Below are positions 28,553-37,741 of a stretch of DNA of 64,000 nt, piece by piece. Each line of letters starts with the position of its first letter. The stretch's first letter is position 1. The stretch is from Saprospiraceae bacterium. Its GTDB lineage: Bacteria > Bacteroidota > Bacteroidia > Chitinophagales > Saprospiraceae. Position numbers and translations under genes: made by a program. The stretch spans positions 124,001 to 188,000 of the forward strand of contig JAIYAP010000022.1 of the NCBI GenBank assembly GCA_027488935.1. The letters run 5' to 3'. The notes under the pieces are model-generated. The model was not told where the DNA came from. It saw nothing but the letters and a program-made list of their open reading frames with translations, and did no database searches.

Positions 28553-29089
28553 ATGAAACGACCTAAAAAAGGCGAATACGCCCCTTTTCATGAAAACTAC
28601 CTGAGCAAATTGCCCGCCCGGGGCAGTTTAACTGGTTTGTTGAAAAAAACATTCAAGGAATTACAGGCTCAACTGCTGAAAATGCCCGAAGAAATGGGCG
28701 ATTATCGCTATGCGGAAGGTAAATGGAGCATCAAGGAAATGTTGATCCACATGATCGATACCGAACGGGTGTTCGCGTTTCGGGCCTTGTGGTTTATGCG
28801 GGGCGACAAAGCGCCCCAGCCCGGTTTTAACCAGGATTTCTGGATGGAACACGCCGATGTTTCCCAACGCAGCATCAAGGATTTGCTCAAAGAATGGAAG
28901 GCCGTGCGCGATAACACCCTGTTTTTGGCGAGCCAATGCACCGAGGAACAATCGAAAATGATGGGCACCGCCAGCAATTGGCAGGTTTCTGTTCGGACGA
29001 TGTTTTGGGTGATTGTGGGGCATCAGTTGCACCATGAGGACGTGTTGGAGCGTCTTTACAAAACAAACAAATCCGATATTTCATCCTGA
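28553..29089 (+). CDS. DinB family protein
   Basis: This 178-residue four-helix-bundle protein belongs to the DinB/YfiT superfamily. It shows the three-histidine metal triad: H in MLIHMIDTERVFAFR, and the HQLHHEDVL pair near the C-terminus. Members are metal-dependent, often thiol- or stress-linked enzymes; the substrate is unknown. It overlaps the 3' end of the convergent acyl-CoA ligase gene by 34 bases. Confidence 0.85.
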   Translation: MKRPKKGEYAPFHENYLSKLPARGSLTGLLKKTFKELQAQLLKMPEEMGDYRYAEGKWSIKEMLIHMIDTERVFAFRALWFMRGDKAPQPGFNQDFWMEHADVSQRSIKDLLKEWKAVRDNTLFLASQCTEEQSKMMGTASNWQVSVRTMFWVIVGHQLHHEDVLERLYKTNKSDISS

Positions 29090-30840
29090 TACTGCCTAAA
29101 CAACACCGCCCGCCGCAATTTTAAAGTGGGGGTTAGCAGCCCGTTTTCGGCCGACCAAGGTTCGTGTAGCAAGCGGAATTTGCGCACCATCTCTACGGTT
29201 CCAAGACTTTCCGCGTTAATTTGATCAATTACTTGTTGGTACAACTTTTCTACTTTGGGATTGAGTACCATGTATTGCGGGGAAGTCCAATGCACCTTGT
29301 TTTCCTGGCACCAAAGTTCCAACGCGGCAAAGTCGGGCACAATCAGGGCAGCAACAAAGGGCTGGTTGAGTCCTACGGCCATGCTCTGGCTAATCAGCGG
29401 CGCATGATTGAGTTGTTGCTCTACAAATGACGGGGCTACAAATTTGCCGCTGGTGGTTTTGAATACCTCACTGATGCGGCCGCTTATTTTCAGGAAACGT
29501 TTGTGCTCAAAATGGCCCGTATCTCCTGTCCGGAACCAGCCATCGGGTGTAAAACGCGCTGCCGTTTCTGCTGGTTGATTCCAATAACCCAGCATTACAT
29601 TGAGTCCTTTTACCTGTATTTCTCCGGCTCCTTGTTCGTCGGGTTCGGCGATGCGCACCTCCACGCCCGGCGCCGGAATACCCACGGTGCCAAACCGCAC
29701 GCCGCCCGGCTCAAATCGGTTGAACGCAATCACCGGACTGGTTTCGGTAAGTCCGTACCCTTCCCGCACATCAATGCCGGCTGCCGAAAAAAGTCGACCC
29801 AAATTGGGCCGCAACGCCGCTGCGCCCACCGCGATGGCTTCTACGCGGCCGCCTAAGCGCTTCCGCCAATGCCGATATACCAGCACATCCGCCACCAAAC
29901 GTTTCAAAAAATAGAGGGGCGGCATGGCTTGTCCGCCCGAATAAGGATAACGCTCGCCCAGGGAAATGGCCCAATTCAGTATTTTTCGTTTGATCGGCCC
30001 TGCCCTGCGTTGTTCTTCCAGCAGGCGCTCATAAGTACGCTCAAGCACGCGCGGGACGGCCGTAAAGAAGTGGGGCCGCACCGTTTGAAGTGTTCTTGGC
30101 AAGGTTTCCATCGATTCGGCAAACCAGATCGGCACTCCCGCCGATTGATACACATAAAGCACCATGCGCTCCAAAATATGGCTAAGCGGCAAAAAACTCA
30201 AGGCATGCGTGTGTGGACCGACTGGCACGATGGCCAACACGGATTTTATATTGCTGACAATATTGGCGTGGCTCAGCATCACACCTTTGGGCATTCCTGT
30301 TGCGCCAGAGGTGTACAGCAGGGTGGCCAAATCGTTTTCGCGTATCCCGGAACGATAATATTGTAACTTTTCCAAAGCGGGCGCATCGGGAGTTTTCAAG
30401 ATATCTTCCCAAGCTTGGGTGCCCGCAATCCGTTCAAAACCAATGATAAAATCGAGCGCGGTTCCCGCTTTAATGATTTTGTCCAGCATGTCGGCATTGC
30501 TTACAAAACAGCCGCTTAAATCGGCATCTTGTACAATAAAAGCAATTTCGTCGGGCCGGGCTGTGGCGTGAATGGGGACCGGCACTACCCCAATTTGCAA
30601 CATGGCCAGGTCGGCAACGATCCATTTGGGGCTGCCACAATGGGTAAGCATGCCGAACCGGTCACCTTTTCGGATGCCCAGGGCCAACAAACCCATGCTC
30701 AGCTGGTCACGGGCGGCCAATAGTTCGGCGGTGCTCCAGTGTACCCAGCTACCGTCGGTCGACTGCCCGGCTGCGGCCACCTTTTGCGGGTACCGATGCA
30801 GTTGATATTCCAGGATATCGAAAAGCCGGGTGAAGTCCAT
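29056..30840 (-). CDS. Long-chain fatty acid-CoA ligase (AMP-forming)
   Basis: This 594-residue enzyme of the ANL superfamily activates fatty acids to acyl-CoA through an acyl-AMP intermediate. It shows the P-loop TLLYTSGATGMPKGVMLSH, SFLPLSHILERM, REGYGLTETSPVIAFN, GWFRTGDTGHF and the hinge ISGRISEVFKTTSGKFVAP typical of FadD15-like long-chain synthetases. Length is normal for this branch. It is likely in a unit with the upstream MFS gene, 9 bases away. Confidence 0.92.
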   Translation of the reverse strand: MDFTRLFDILEYQLHRYPQKVAAAGQSTDGSWVHWSTAELLAARDQLSMGLLALGIRKGDRFGMLTHCGSPKWIVADLAMLQIGVVPVPIHATARPDEIAFIVQDADLSGCFVSNADMLDKIIKAGTALDFIIGFERIAGTQAWEDILKTPDAPALEKLQYYRSGIRENDLATLLYTSGATGMPKGVMLSHANIVSNIKSVLAIVPVGPHTHALSFLPLSHILERMVLYVYQSAGVPIWFAESMETLPRTLQTVRPHFFTAVPRVLERTYERLLEEQRRAGPIKRKILNWAISLGERYPYSGGQAMPPLYFLKRLVADVLVYRHWRKRLGGRVEAIAVGAAALRPNLGRLFSAAGIDVREGYGLTETSPVIAFNRFEPGGVRFGTVGIPAPGVEVRIAEPDEQGAGEIQVKGLNVMLGYWNQPAETAARFTPDGWFRTGDTGHFEHKRFLKISGRISEVFKTTSGKFVAPSFVEQQLNHAPLISQSMAVGLNQPFVAALIVPDFAALELWCQENKVHWTSPQYMVLNPKVEKLYQQVIDQINAESLGTVEMVRKFRLLHEPWSAENGLLTPTLKLRRAVLFRQYQDEISDLFVL

Positions 30841-30849
30841 CGTAATTTA

Positions 30850-32169
30850 TTAAAAGACCGGTGCTGTTTCCATTCGTTTTACCCGCACCATCAACATGAC
30901 AACGATACTGATTACAAAAAACACAGACAAAGATAAAACGCTGTACCGCATGTTGCCGGTGAGTTGTTCAACGACCCCAAACAGGAAAGTGCCTGCTACG
31001 GTAGAAAGTTTGTCCATCACATCGTAAAAACTGAAAAAAGAAGCCGTATCAGGCGTATTTTCTGGTAAAAACTTCGCGTACGTGGCGCGCGCCAGCGATT
31101 GTGCGCCGCCCATTACTACCCCAACCGCAGCTGCCAGGAAATAAAAATCGAGGCCCGTTTTCACAAAATAACCGACCACGCACACCACCGTCCACACCCA
31201 CAACATAGACATCAGGGAAAATTTATTGCCCTTGCGCTTTGACAACCAGGAAGCAGCATATGCCCCGCCAATGGCCACAATTTGTAAAATCAAAATCAAC
31301 CCAATCAGGCCCGTGGTTTCAAAACCCAGCACTTTTTCGGCAAAGGTAGAGGCCAGCAACAACACCGCCTGCACGCCCGCATTGAAACAGAAAAAAGAAA
31401 TCAGGTAGGCTTTTGCATTAAAATCGGTATTCAAAGTGCGCATGGCTTTGCGCAATTCCTGATACCCTTTTTTCATCAAATTTTCGTCCGTATGCAGATG
31501 CTGATCGGCAGGTAGGCGCTTTAGTGGAATCTGCGAAAAACCAATCCACCACAAACCCACCATCACAAAAGCCGTGGGCACCGCCCGCAAACCATCCGGA
31601 AAACCAAACCAGCCGAAATTCATAATCACCACCAAATTGGCCACCAACAAGATAACGCTCCCAATAAATCCATAACTGTAGCCCTTGGCACTCAGGGCAT
31701 CATAGCGGTCTTCCGTAGCAATAATGGGCAAAAAAGCATTGTAAAATACCATCCCACCCGCAAATCCAATCGTTGCCAGGATAAATCCGGTAACCCCCAC
31801 CCACAGCGTACTCATGCCGGTAAAAAAGATCAAAGACATACAAGCCAAGGCGCCCAACATGGTAAAAAACCGCAAAAAAGCCTTTTTATACCCGCCATAA
31901 TCGGCAATGCCCGACAAAATGGGCGAAACCGCTGCAATAATCAGGTAAGCTAAGGAAATACTCCAGGCGTACAAGGTGCTGTCCGACATGCGGTACCCTA
32001 AAATCGTGACCGTATCATTGGTCATGGACAAAAAATAGCCCGGAAAAATGGCGACCGTAATCACCAATGAATAAGCACTGTTGGCCCAATCGAAAAATGC
32101 CCAACCCGTTGTTACACGCGGATCATTTTTTTTAAATTCTGCGACGACAACCGGTATTTCTTGCTGCAT
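30850..32169 (-). CDS. MFS transporter, Atg22/UMF1-like
   Basis: This 439-residue membrane protein has about 12 predicted helices. Its opening GWAFFDWANSAYSLVITVAIFP matches the Atg22/UMF1 branch of the major facilitator superfamily (the conserved W-x-x-x-D-x-A-N-S-A-Y signature), and GGAQSLARATYAKFLP in the second half is also typical. The family exports amino acids from vacuoles in fungi; the bacterial substrate is unknown. Confidence 0.88.
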   Translation of the reverse strand: MQQEIPVVVAEFKKNDPRVTTGWAFFDWANSAYSLVITVAIFPGYFLSMTNDTVTILGYRMSDSTLYAWSISLAYLIIAAVSPILSGIADYGGYKKAFLRFFTMLGALACMSLIFFTGMSTLWVGVTGFILATIGFAGGMVFYNAFLPIIATEDRYDALSAKGYSYGFIGSVILLVANLVVIMNFGWFGFPDGLRAVPTAFVMVGLWWIGFSQIPLKRLPADQHLHTDENLMKKGYQELRKAMRTLNTDFNAKAYLISFFCFNAGVQAVLLLASTFAEKVLGFETTGLIGLILILQIVAIGGAYAASWLSKRKGNKFSLMSMLWVWTVVCVVGYFVKTGLDFYFLAAAVGVVMGGAQSLARATYAKFLPENTPDTASFFSFYDVMDKLSTVAGTFLFGVVEQLTGNMRYSVLSLSVFFVISIVVMLMVRVKRMETAPVF

Positions 32170-32354
32170 AGTGCGGTGTTAGTAAGTGATGCTGCGGTAA
32201 ATGTATTGCAGCGCTAGGGTGATTTTGGAAATTAAAGCGAATATTTTTTCATCAAAGAAAAACAAAATGCGCCGAAGTGCGGCTTCTACCATATTTTTTC
32301 TGTTAATTTTTTACATGACCCTACATTTAAACGCCCTGCACATGCTTAGCCCCC

Positions 32355-32362
32355 TACCTTTG
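32355..32362 (+). promoter_or_regulatory. Bacteroidota -7 box for a T9SS cargo gene
   Basis: TACCTTTG lies 26 bases before the ATG at 32389 and matches TAnnTTTG exactly. Confidence 0.5.
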
Positions 32363-32388
32363 TTTTAAAATCAAAGGTTTTGCATTGT

Positions 32389-34572
32389 ATGGTTCATTTT
32401 ACAAGTTTACAAGATAACTTTAGGATCCTCCCTGGCATTTTGTGCCTCGTTTTAGGGTTCTGGTCCACTGTTTTGCCTGGTCAAAGTTGCGACCCCAATG
32501 GCAATATCCTGATTTTTTCGAATTACGACGGCGGCTACTTGCGCATCCTGATCGACGAAGATATTCCGAACCTGAAAATTGGCGTTGCGAGCTACGAACC
32601 TACCCGCATCAGCATTTTTGGCCCTTATGCCGCCAATGTAACCGAAGTGCACTATGCAGGCTTGAATCCAACCGCAGGCACGGGCAATTTTCACTGCGAC
32701 CCAAGCCTGGCAGTCACATCCGTGGATCCCTTGCCCAATCCGAACGCAACGGTTGCATTCGCACAAGTACCGCCCGTAACGATTGTAGCAATGGATTTTG
32801 ATACGACCTTTCCGGGGCTTCCAGACCGGATCGGATACAATGGCGGTATTTTGGGCTGCACCAGTTGTAGCCTGACGAATGGAACGGGCGGTGTGAACAA
32901 CTACGTACAGGTGTTGGATTATTTTACCACCTACTTCAATGGTTCGGCCCGTTTTATCAAAACCCGTTACGGCTGCTGGTGTGATACCCTCAATTGTAGC
33001 CTGCCCATTAATTGTTGCCAGGAATTGAACAGCGGAAGCAGCCAGGCGCTTATCCTGACCGCAAGCAGCGACACGCTGTGCAACAATCAGATTGTAACAA
33101 TCAGTGCAACAACGGGTTTTGACACGTATAGCTGGTCGACCGGCGCAAATACAAGCAGTATTCAAGTAACTTCGGCGGGTACCTACACCGTAACCGCTCA
33201 AAACGAATGTGGTGCCTATACCGCCGAAATTACCATTGAACCTTGTCCAACTGAAGATTGTAAAAACGGCATAGACGATGATGGCGACGGGCTTATAGAT
33301 CTAAATGATCCCGATTGCGCGTGTAACGGATCGAATACGCTGGCAAAAATTGTTTTGCAATCAGGCGGACCTTGCGACGCTACCATTGCTTTTCGCGCCG
33401 TGTTTGTGCCTGGTGTGGTGAGTTATCAATGGTATCGCAACAACATTGCCCTGCCCAATGCAAACGGACCGGTGCTCGTGATCGATAACAAAACCGTTAA
33501 TGCCGGAGATTATTCGGTTTTGTTGACTTTTTTGGATGGTACCTGTAGCCTTAGTTCGGCCGAATCCGTGGTGTTTAATACCGCGCCCGAATACCAGGCT
33601 ACTGTAAGCCCGGCCAATTGTTTTGGGGAAGCAACCGGCATGGTCGATCTGAATTTTACCAACAACATTTCGTTGCTGTCCATTGAATGGTTTGATGCAG
33701 CAGGCCAATTGTTGGGCAACCAGGCACGTGTAACGCAATTGCCCGCAGGTACTTATGCCCTCAAAATCCGATACGGCGCCCAATGTGTGCTGAGCGACAC
33801 CTTTATAATTGTACAACCCCTCGAACTGCGCCTGAACACGGAAATAACCAACGCAACGTGCAATACCAACGGACTTGGGAAAATACTCCTGGGCATCGAA
33901 GGCGGCACCACGCCTTACCTGATTGCACTGGATAATGGAACACCCGGCACAGCGGCTACCTTCGAACTGCCTGCCGGAACCTACAACATAAAGGTAACCG
34001 ACGCGGAAGGCTGTGAAAAAGAATTGGATACCTTGCGTATTTTAGCCGCACCCACCTTTTCCTTAGGCATTGAAGGACCAACGGATATTCTAGAAATCGG
34101 AGACACCTTCCAACTAAAAGCCGTTTCCAGTTATCCACTCAATCAGTTGACCCTCAATTGGCTACCCGACGGATCGTTAAACTGCAACAATTGCCCCCTG
34201 GCGCAGGGAATTGCCCTCGGAAACACGCAGTTTGCCCTGAGCGCCATTGACCCATTGGGATGCACAGCAACCGCTTATTGGGAAATAAAAGTGGATCAAA
34301 GTATCGCGTTTTATGTACCCAATATCTTTATCGTAAATGATTCGGGGATCAACGACCAATTTCAAATTTTCCCGGGAAAAGGCGTAGAGCGCGTAATTTC
34401 CCTGCAAATTTTTGATCGATGGGGCAACATCGTACACGATAGCGTGGAAGCCTGGGATGGGCGGGTAAAAGGCAAAGAAGGGATAGCCGGGGTGTACACC
34501 TGGCTGGCTGAAATCAAATTTTTAAACGGAAAAATTGAGCGTAAAAGCGGCAATGTTACCCTGATTCGGTAA
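32389..34572 (+). CDS. Secreted protein with gliding-associated (T9SS type B) C-terminal domain
   Basis: This 727-residue protein has a signal peptide (about residues 1-30, ending VLPGQS). The first 200 residues match no family I recognise. Ig-like segments follow, then an Asp-rich, calcium-site-like stretch CKNGIDDDGDGLIDLNDPDC (about 286-305), an SprB-like repeat region (TEITNATCNTNGLGKI...), and a type B sorting domain (YVPNIFIVNDSGINDQFQIF ... YDRWGN-type ending). It is expected to be exported by the type IX system. I chose ATG 32389 rather than a TTG three codons earlier. Confidence 0.82.
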   Translation: MVHFTSLQDNFRILPGILCLVLGFWSTVLPGQSCDPNGNILIFSNYDGGYLRILIDEDIPNLKIGVASYEPTRISIFGPYAANVTEVHYAGLNPTAGTGNFHCDPSLAVTSVDPLPNPNATVAFAQVPPVTIVAMDFDTTFPGLPDRIGYNGGILGCTSCSLTNGTGGVNNYVQVLDYFTTYFNGSARFIKTRYGCWCDTLNCSLPINCCQELNSGSSQALILTASSDTLCNNQIVTISATTGFDTYSWSTGANTSSIQVTSAGTYTVTAQNECGAYTAEITIEPCPTEDCKNGIDDDGDGLIDLNDPDCACNGSNTLAKIVLQSGGPCDATIAFRAVFVPGVVSYQWYRNNIALPNANGPVLVIDNKTVNAGDYSVLLTFLDGTCSLSSAESVVFNTAPEYQATVSPANCFGEATGMVDLNFTNNISLLSIEWFDAAGQLLGNQARVTQLPAGTYALKIRYGAQCVLSDTFIIVQPLELRLNTEITNATCNTNGLGKILLGIEGGTTPYLIALDNGTPGTAATFELPAGTYNIKVTDAEGCEKELDTLRILAAPTFSLGIEGPTDILEIGDTFQLKAVSSYPLNQLTLNWLPDGSLNCNNCPLAQGIALGNTQFALSAIDPLGCTATAYWEIKVDQSIAFYVPNIFIVNDSGINDQFQIFPGKGVERVISLQIFDRWGNIVHDSVEAWDGRVKGKEGIAGVYTWLAEIKFLNGKIERKSGNVTLIR

Positions 34573-34589
34573 AACACACCACAAATTGA

Positions 34590-36809
34590 ATGAAATTCTC
34601 TATGTATAAAATTTACGTCCTGATGCTCGGGTGCTTATTGTTTGCACCAAATTTGTCTTTTGCTCAAAAAAACATCGTGACCTATGCAGGAAACGGCGGT
34701 AAAGAGACTTTTTACGATGTATTGCAAATCAGCGATGGCAGCTTTCTGGTAAGTGGGTACGCTTCCGACCTGGATTGGATCGCCCCAACGGTACCGCATA
34801 TTGAATTGGGAAATACAAGCAGTATCCACAATGCCCAGGGCACCAACCGCTTCGGCTTTTTGCTGCACCTTTCTGCCGATTTTCAAAAAATGCTGCATGT
34901 GGTGCATTTTCCGTTGGGCCAAGTGGAAGATGTGCGGTTTATCAAAACCAACACCCTCCCTTACCAGCCCACCGGCGATTTGTACATCAGCGGCACCACC
35001 AACGATACCCGCGCCCGGGAAGGCGGCTATTTTTTGGCCAAATTAGACCATAATTTCATCGACGGCATACCCGGCAGCTTAATTTGGGTCAACAACAACT
35101 GGGCAGAATCCGGTCCAAAAGATTATCAGCCCTGGGATGTGGCCCCCAATGGCGATGTATTTGTGGTGCAAGGCCAAAACCACGCCTACGATTGGAGCGC
35201 GATGTATTGCCTGGATGGGGCCACTGGCAGCCGAAAAGTGGTGGAAAACTGGCGCACCCACTGGCTCAAAGCAGGAGGAGAATGGAAAGGCACCCCCGCC
35301 AGCACTTACCCCAATGGCGGAGCAAATGCATTGGATTATAGCGGAATTGTGTTTAAAGCCTGGGGACGCTGCGATTTGCGCTCCTGGACCAACGAAGACT
35401 TCAAATTGACCCACCCCGACGAAAATGGCGGTACCAAAGTAGGAAAATGGCCCCTCGATGTGTTTTTTAACGGCCCCTGCGATCCAACAGCGCCCACCAA
35501 CAATGGTCCGGGGTACAATGGTTATAGTTTGGCAGCCTGTTGCCCCGTGTACGGCGCAACCAATATTGTGGTGGATCGGCGCAATGGCGATGTGTACCTC
35601 GGCATGAACATCAAAAGTGTGGCTGCCAATGGTTCGCCCGATTTTGAGCCTGCGGTGATTGCCATGGATGCCAGCGGATCCCTTAAATGGTGGAGCCGCT
35701 TGTACCACGAAATCACCCCTGTGGGCGACACGGTATATTCCGTTCCCGATCAGTATGTGGATGCATTGGCCATTGATTATAAAAACGATGCGCTTACCGT
35801 GGGTGCCCGCTGTCATGGCAACAACGTGGAAAACTTCTGGGAAGGCAACCAGATTTTAGCGAACGCATCGGCAAGCGGTTTTCAAAATCGATTTACCGGA
35901 ACCAATGGCAACATCCACATTTCGTGGTTGGGTAAATTGCAACTCGGCAATGGCATACTCACCCACAGCACCTACCTGGCCGAATACGCGGAAGGCACCG
36001 GCTCGCTCGGAACACCCCATCCCGACCCCAACCTCGATGGCTGGCCTAATCCCAACGGTGGCTGGCCGAACGTAAATACCACCCGCATAGCCCGTAACAA
36101 CCTGAAAGTGAGCGCGGGCGGCGAGGTGATCGTAATTGCTGTAGGTCGACGAACCATTACCACCAGCAATGCCTACCAAAAAATGGTCAAACCGGCCAAT
36201 GGCGGCGTATCGAGCTGGAATGCCTTTGTGCGCGTGTACGAACCCGATTTTAGCAAACCGCTGTATAGTTCACTCGTTGTGGGAACGTGGGATACGCTCA
36301 CCCAAAATGGCGGCGGAAACACGGAACTATTTGGCGTGTACAAAACGACCAAAGGGGTGGTGTGTGTCGGCCGACAAACCGCAGATGCCAACGGACTGGC
36401 CAATGGGAATAATTTGCCCGTAACCCAGGTGACCGCCTGGGGCGCCGCAAACCCGGACAATGAAACCGCCATCCTTACCTATTATGAAGCCGACAACTTG
36501 TACAATCCGGATGATTCGGTGGGTACCGTGGCAAGCAACACCCCGATTTCAACAAATTCGAATTTAAGGGTTTCGCCAAATCCCGCGCATTCGAGTATCC
36601 AAATTTGGCTGGAACAGGACTTTGCGCAAAACAACAACGCTGATTGGCTATTGCAAATGTTGGACTTCACGGGGCGCGTCGTTGTACAGCAACCATATAC
36701 CCAAAACATGATTTTATCGGTTGAAAACTTACCAACTGGCATGTATCAGTTGCGGCTTTGCAATCCACAAAGCCAGTTGCGACAAAAAATATTGATTTTA
36801 AATCATTAA
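34590..36809 (+). CDS. Secreted hypothetical protein with T9SS type A sorting domain
   Basis: This 739-residue protein has a signal peptide (ending NLSFAQ, about residue 25) and a large beta-rich body that looks propeller-like, with repeated phrases such as GDLYISGTTNDTRAREGGYFLAKLD and NGDVYLGMNIKSVAANG. It ends with a type A sorting domain (LRVSPNPAHSSIQIWL ... LPTGMYQLRL). No enzyme motif is recognised. It begins 17 bases after the preceding T9SS gene, so the two are probably one unit. Confidence 0.78.
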   Translation: MKFSMYKIYVLMLGCLLFAPNLSFAQKNIVTYAGNGGKETFYDVLQISDGSFLVSGYASDLDWIAPTVPHIELGNTSSIHNAQGTNRFGFLLHLSADFQKMLHVVHFPLGQVEDVRFIKTNTLPYQPTGDLYISGTTNDTRAREGGYFLAKLDHNFIDGIPGSLIWVNNNWAESGPKDYQPWDVAPNGDVFVVQGQNHAYDWSAMYCLDGATGSRKVVENWRTHWLKAGGEWKGTPASTYPNGGANALDYSGIVFKAWGRCDLRSWTNEDFKLTHPDENGGTKVGKWPLDVFFNGPCDPTAPTNNGPGYNGYSLAACCPVYGATNIVVDRRNGDVYLGMNIKSVAANGSPDFEPAVIAMDASGSLKWWSRLYHEITPVGDTVYSVPDQYVDALAIDYKNDALTVGARCHGNNVENFWEGNQILANASASGFQNRFTGTNGNIHISWLGKLQLGNGILTHSTYLAEYAEGTGSLGTPHPDPNLDGWPNPNGGWPNVNTTRIARNNLKVSAGGEVIVIAVGRRTITTSNAYQKMVKPANGGVSSWNAFVRVYEPDFSKPLYSSLVVGTWDTLTQNGGGNTELFGVYKTTKGVVCVGRQTADANGLANGNNLPVTQVTAWGAANPDNETAILTYYEADNLYNPDDSVGTVASNTPISTNSNLRVSPNPAHSSIQIWLEQDFAQNNNADWLLQMLDFTGRVVVQQPYTQNMILSVENLPTGMYQLRLCNPQSQLRQKILILNH

Positions 36810-36867
36810 TAATGAATGTGTTGTGTTGGGTGTCCAAATAAAATGTGGGATAATCTTCTGTGCGCAC

Positions 36868-36898
36868 TTGTGCGGCATGCTCTATTAGTCTACCTTTG
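36868..36898 (+). promoter_or_regulatory. Promoter of the first polycysteine leader
   Basis: TTG (36868-36870) precedes TACCTTTG (36891-36898) by 20 bases, fitting the Bacteroidota -33/-7 pattern. With the usual spacing transcription starts near 36902, at or one base before the leader ATG at 36903, so the leader peptide is probably translated from a leaderless or near-leaderless mRNA. Confidence 0.65.
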
Positions 36899-36902
36899 CA
36901 GT

Positions 36903-36986
36903 ATGATAATATTTTTTCAAATAAATATCTGTTGTTGTTGTTGCACTTTGCCCGCCGAAGCGCCTGCAACGCATTTATATGTTTGA
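36903..36986 (+). CDS. Polycysteine leader peptide 1 (27 codons) before the peroxiredoxin gene
   Basis: ATG at 36903 opens a 27-residue frame ending TGA at 36986. It begins MIIFFQINI and then has five consecutive cysteine codons (TGT x4, TGC; residues 10-14, bases 36930-36944), then TLPAEAPATHLYV. It lies right behind a promoter and is followed 39 bases later by an intrinsic terminator and then the peroxiredoxin gene. Cysteine is otherwise rare in these proteins, so the run is unlikely to be chance. The inferred role is regulatory: ribosomes would stall here when charged Cys-tRNA is scarce, allowing read-through into the downstream genes. Translation has not been shown. Confidence 0.7.
   Translation: MIIFFQINICCCCCTLPAEAPATHLYV
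36955..36967 (+). promoter_or_regulatory. Candidate antiterminator arm of attenuator 1
   Basis: CCGAAG (36955-36960) is fully complementary to CTTCGG (37036-37041) in the terminator's left arm, and CTGC (36964-36967) is complementary to GCAG (37026-37029). Pairing would break the terminator. The segment starts 25 bases after the first Cys codon, so it would be free when a ribosome stalls there and covered when the ribosome moves on to the stop codon. Confidence 0.5.
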
Positions 36987-37025
36987 TTGAGATAAAAAAC
37001 TGATTTCAAACATCTTAAGTACATA

Positions 37026-37069
37026 GCAGAAAGCCCTTCGGACATAACCGGAGGGCTTTCTGCATTTTT
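37026..37069 (+). terminator. Attenuator terminator 1, in the peroxiredoxin leader
   Basis: GCAGAAAGCCCTTCGG (37026-37041) pairs with CCGGAGGGCTTTCTGC (37048-37063) to give a 16-bp stem with one G-T wobble and a 6-base loop, followed by ATTTTTC. It stands between the leader peptide and the peroxiredoxin ATG at 37095, so it must be bypassed for the gene to be expressed from the leader promoter. Confidence 0.88.
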
Positions 37070-37094
37070 CTCCTCACTTTCAACTTACAAACAC

Positions 37095-37730
37095 ATGAGC
37101 TTACGACTTGGCGACATCGCCCCCAATTTCAAAGCACAAAGCACTGCTGGTGACATTGATTTGTACGAATACCTTGGCGACGGATGGGGTATCTTGTTTT
37201 CGCATCCTGCCGATTTTACGCCTGTTTGTACCACCGAATTGGGCCGCACCGCACAATTAGAGGAAACCTTCCGCCAAAAAAACACCAAAGTGTTGGCCGT
37301 AAGCGTCGATCCGCTCGATAAACATACCAGCTGGGTAAATGATATCAACGAAACCCAGCATGTTACCGTTGGTTTCCCCATTTTAGCCGATCCCGACCGC
37401 AACATTGCTACGTTGTATGATATGATCCACCCCAATGCTTCTGAAAACTTTACCGTCCGCTCTTTGTTCATTATCGGACCGGATAAAAAGATCAAATTGA
37501 CCATTACCTATCCGGCTTCTACGGGTCGCAATTTCCATGAAGTGCTGCGTGTATTGGAGTCCTTGCAACTCACAGCACAATACAGCGTTGCTACCCCGGC
37601 CAACTGGGAACACGGCGAAGATGTAATTGTAGTGCCTGCTGTAACGACCGAAGCGGCGATCGAAAAATTTCCAAAAGGCGTTACGGTGATTAAACCTTAC
37701 CTGCGTTACACCCCTCAGCCTGACCTGTAA
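37095..37730 (+). CDS. Peroxiredoxin, 1-Cys (PRDX6-like)
   Basis: This 211-residue thiol peroxidase reduces hydrogen peroxide and organic peroxides. The peroxidatic cysteine is C45 in HPADFTPVCTTELG and it is the only cysteine in the protein, so it is a 1-Cys enzyme that needs an outside thiol for recycling. The long C-terminal domain (WEHGEDVIVVPAVTTEAA...KPYLRYTPQP) is typical of the PRDX6 group. It is preceded by polycysteine leader 1 and followed by leader 2 and the cysteine operon, which suggests that expression follows cysteine supply. Confidence 0.95.
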   Translation: MSLRLGDIAPNFKAQSTAGDIDLYEYLGDGWGILFSHPADFTPVCTTELGRTAQLEETFRQKNTKVLAVSVDPLDKHTSWVNDINETQHVTVGFPILADPDRNIATLYDMIHPNASENFTVRSLFIIGPDKKIKLTITYPASTGRNFHEVLRVLESLQLTAQYSVATPANWEHGEDVIVVPAVTTEAAIEKFPKGVTVIKPYLRYTPQPDL

Positions 37731-37741
37731 ACCACTGCGTT

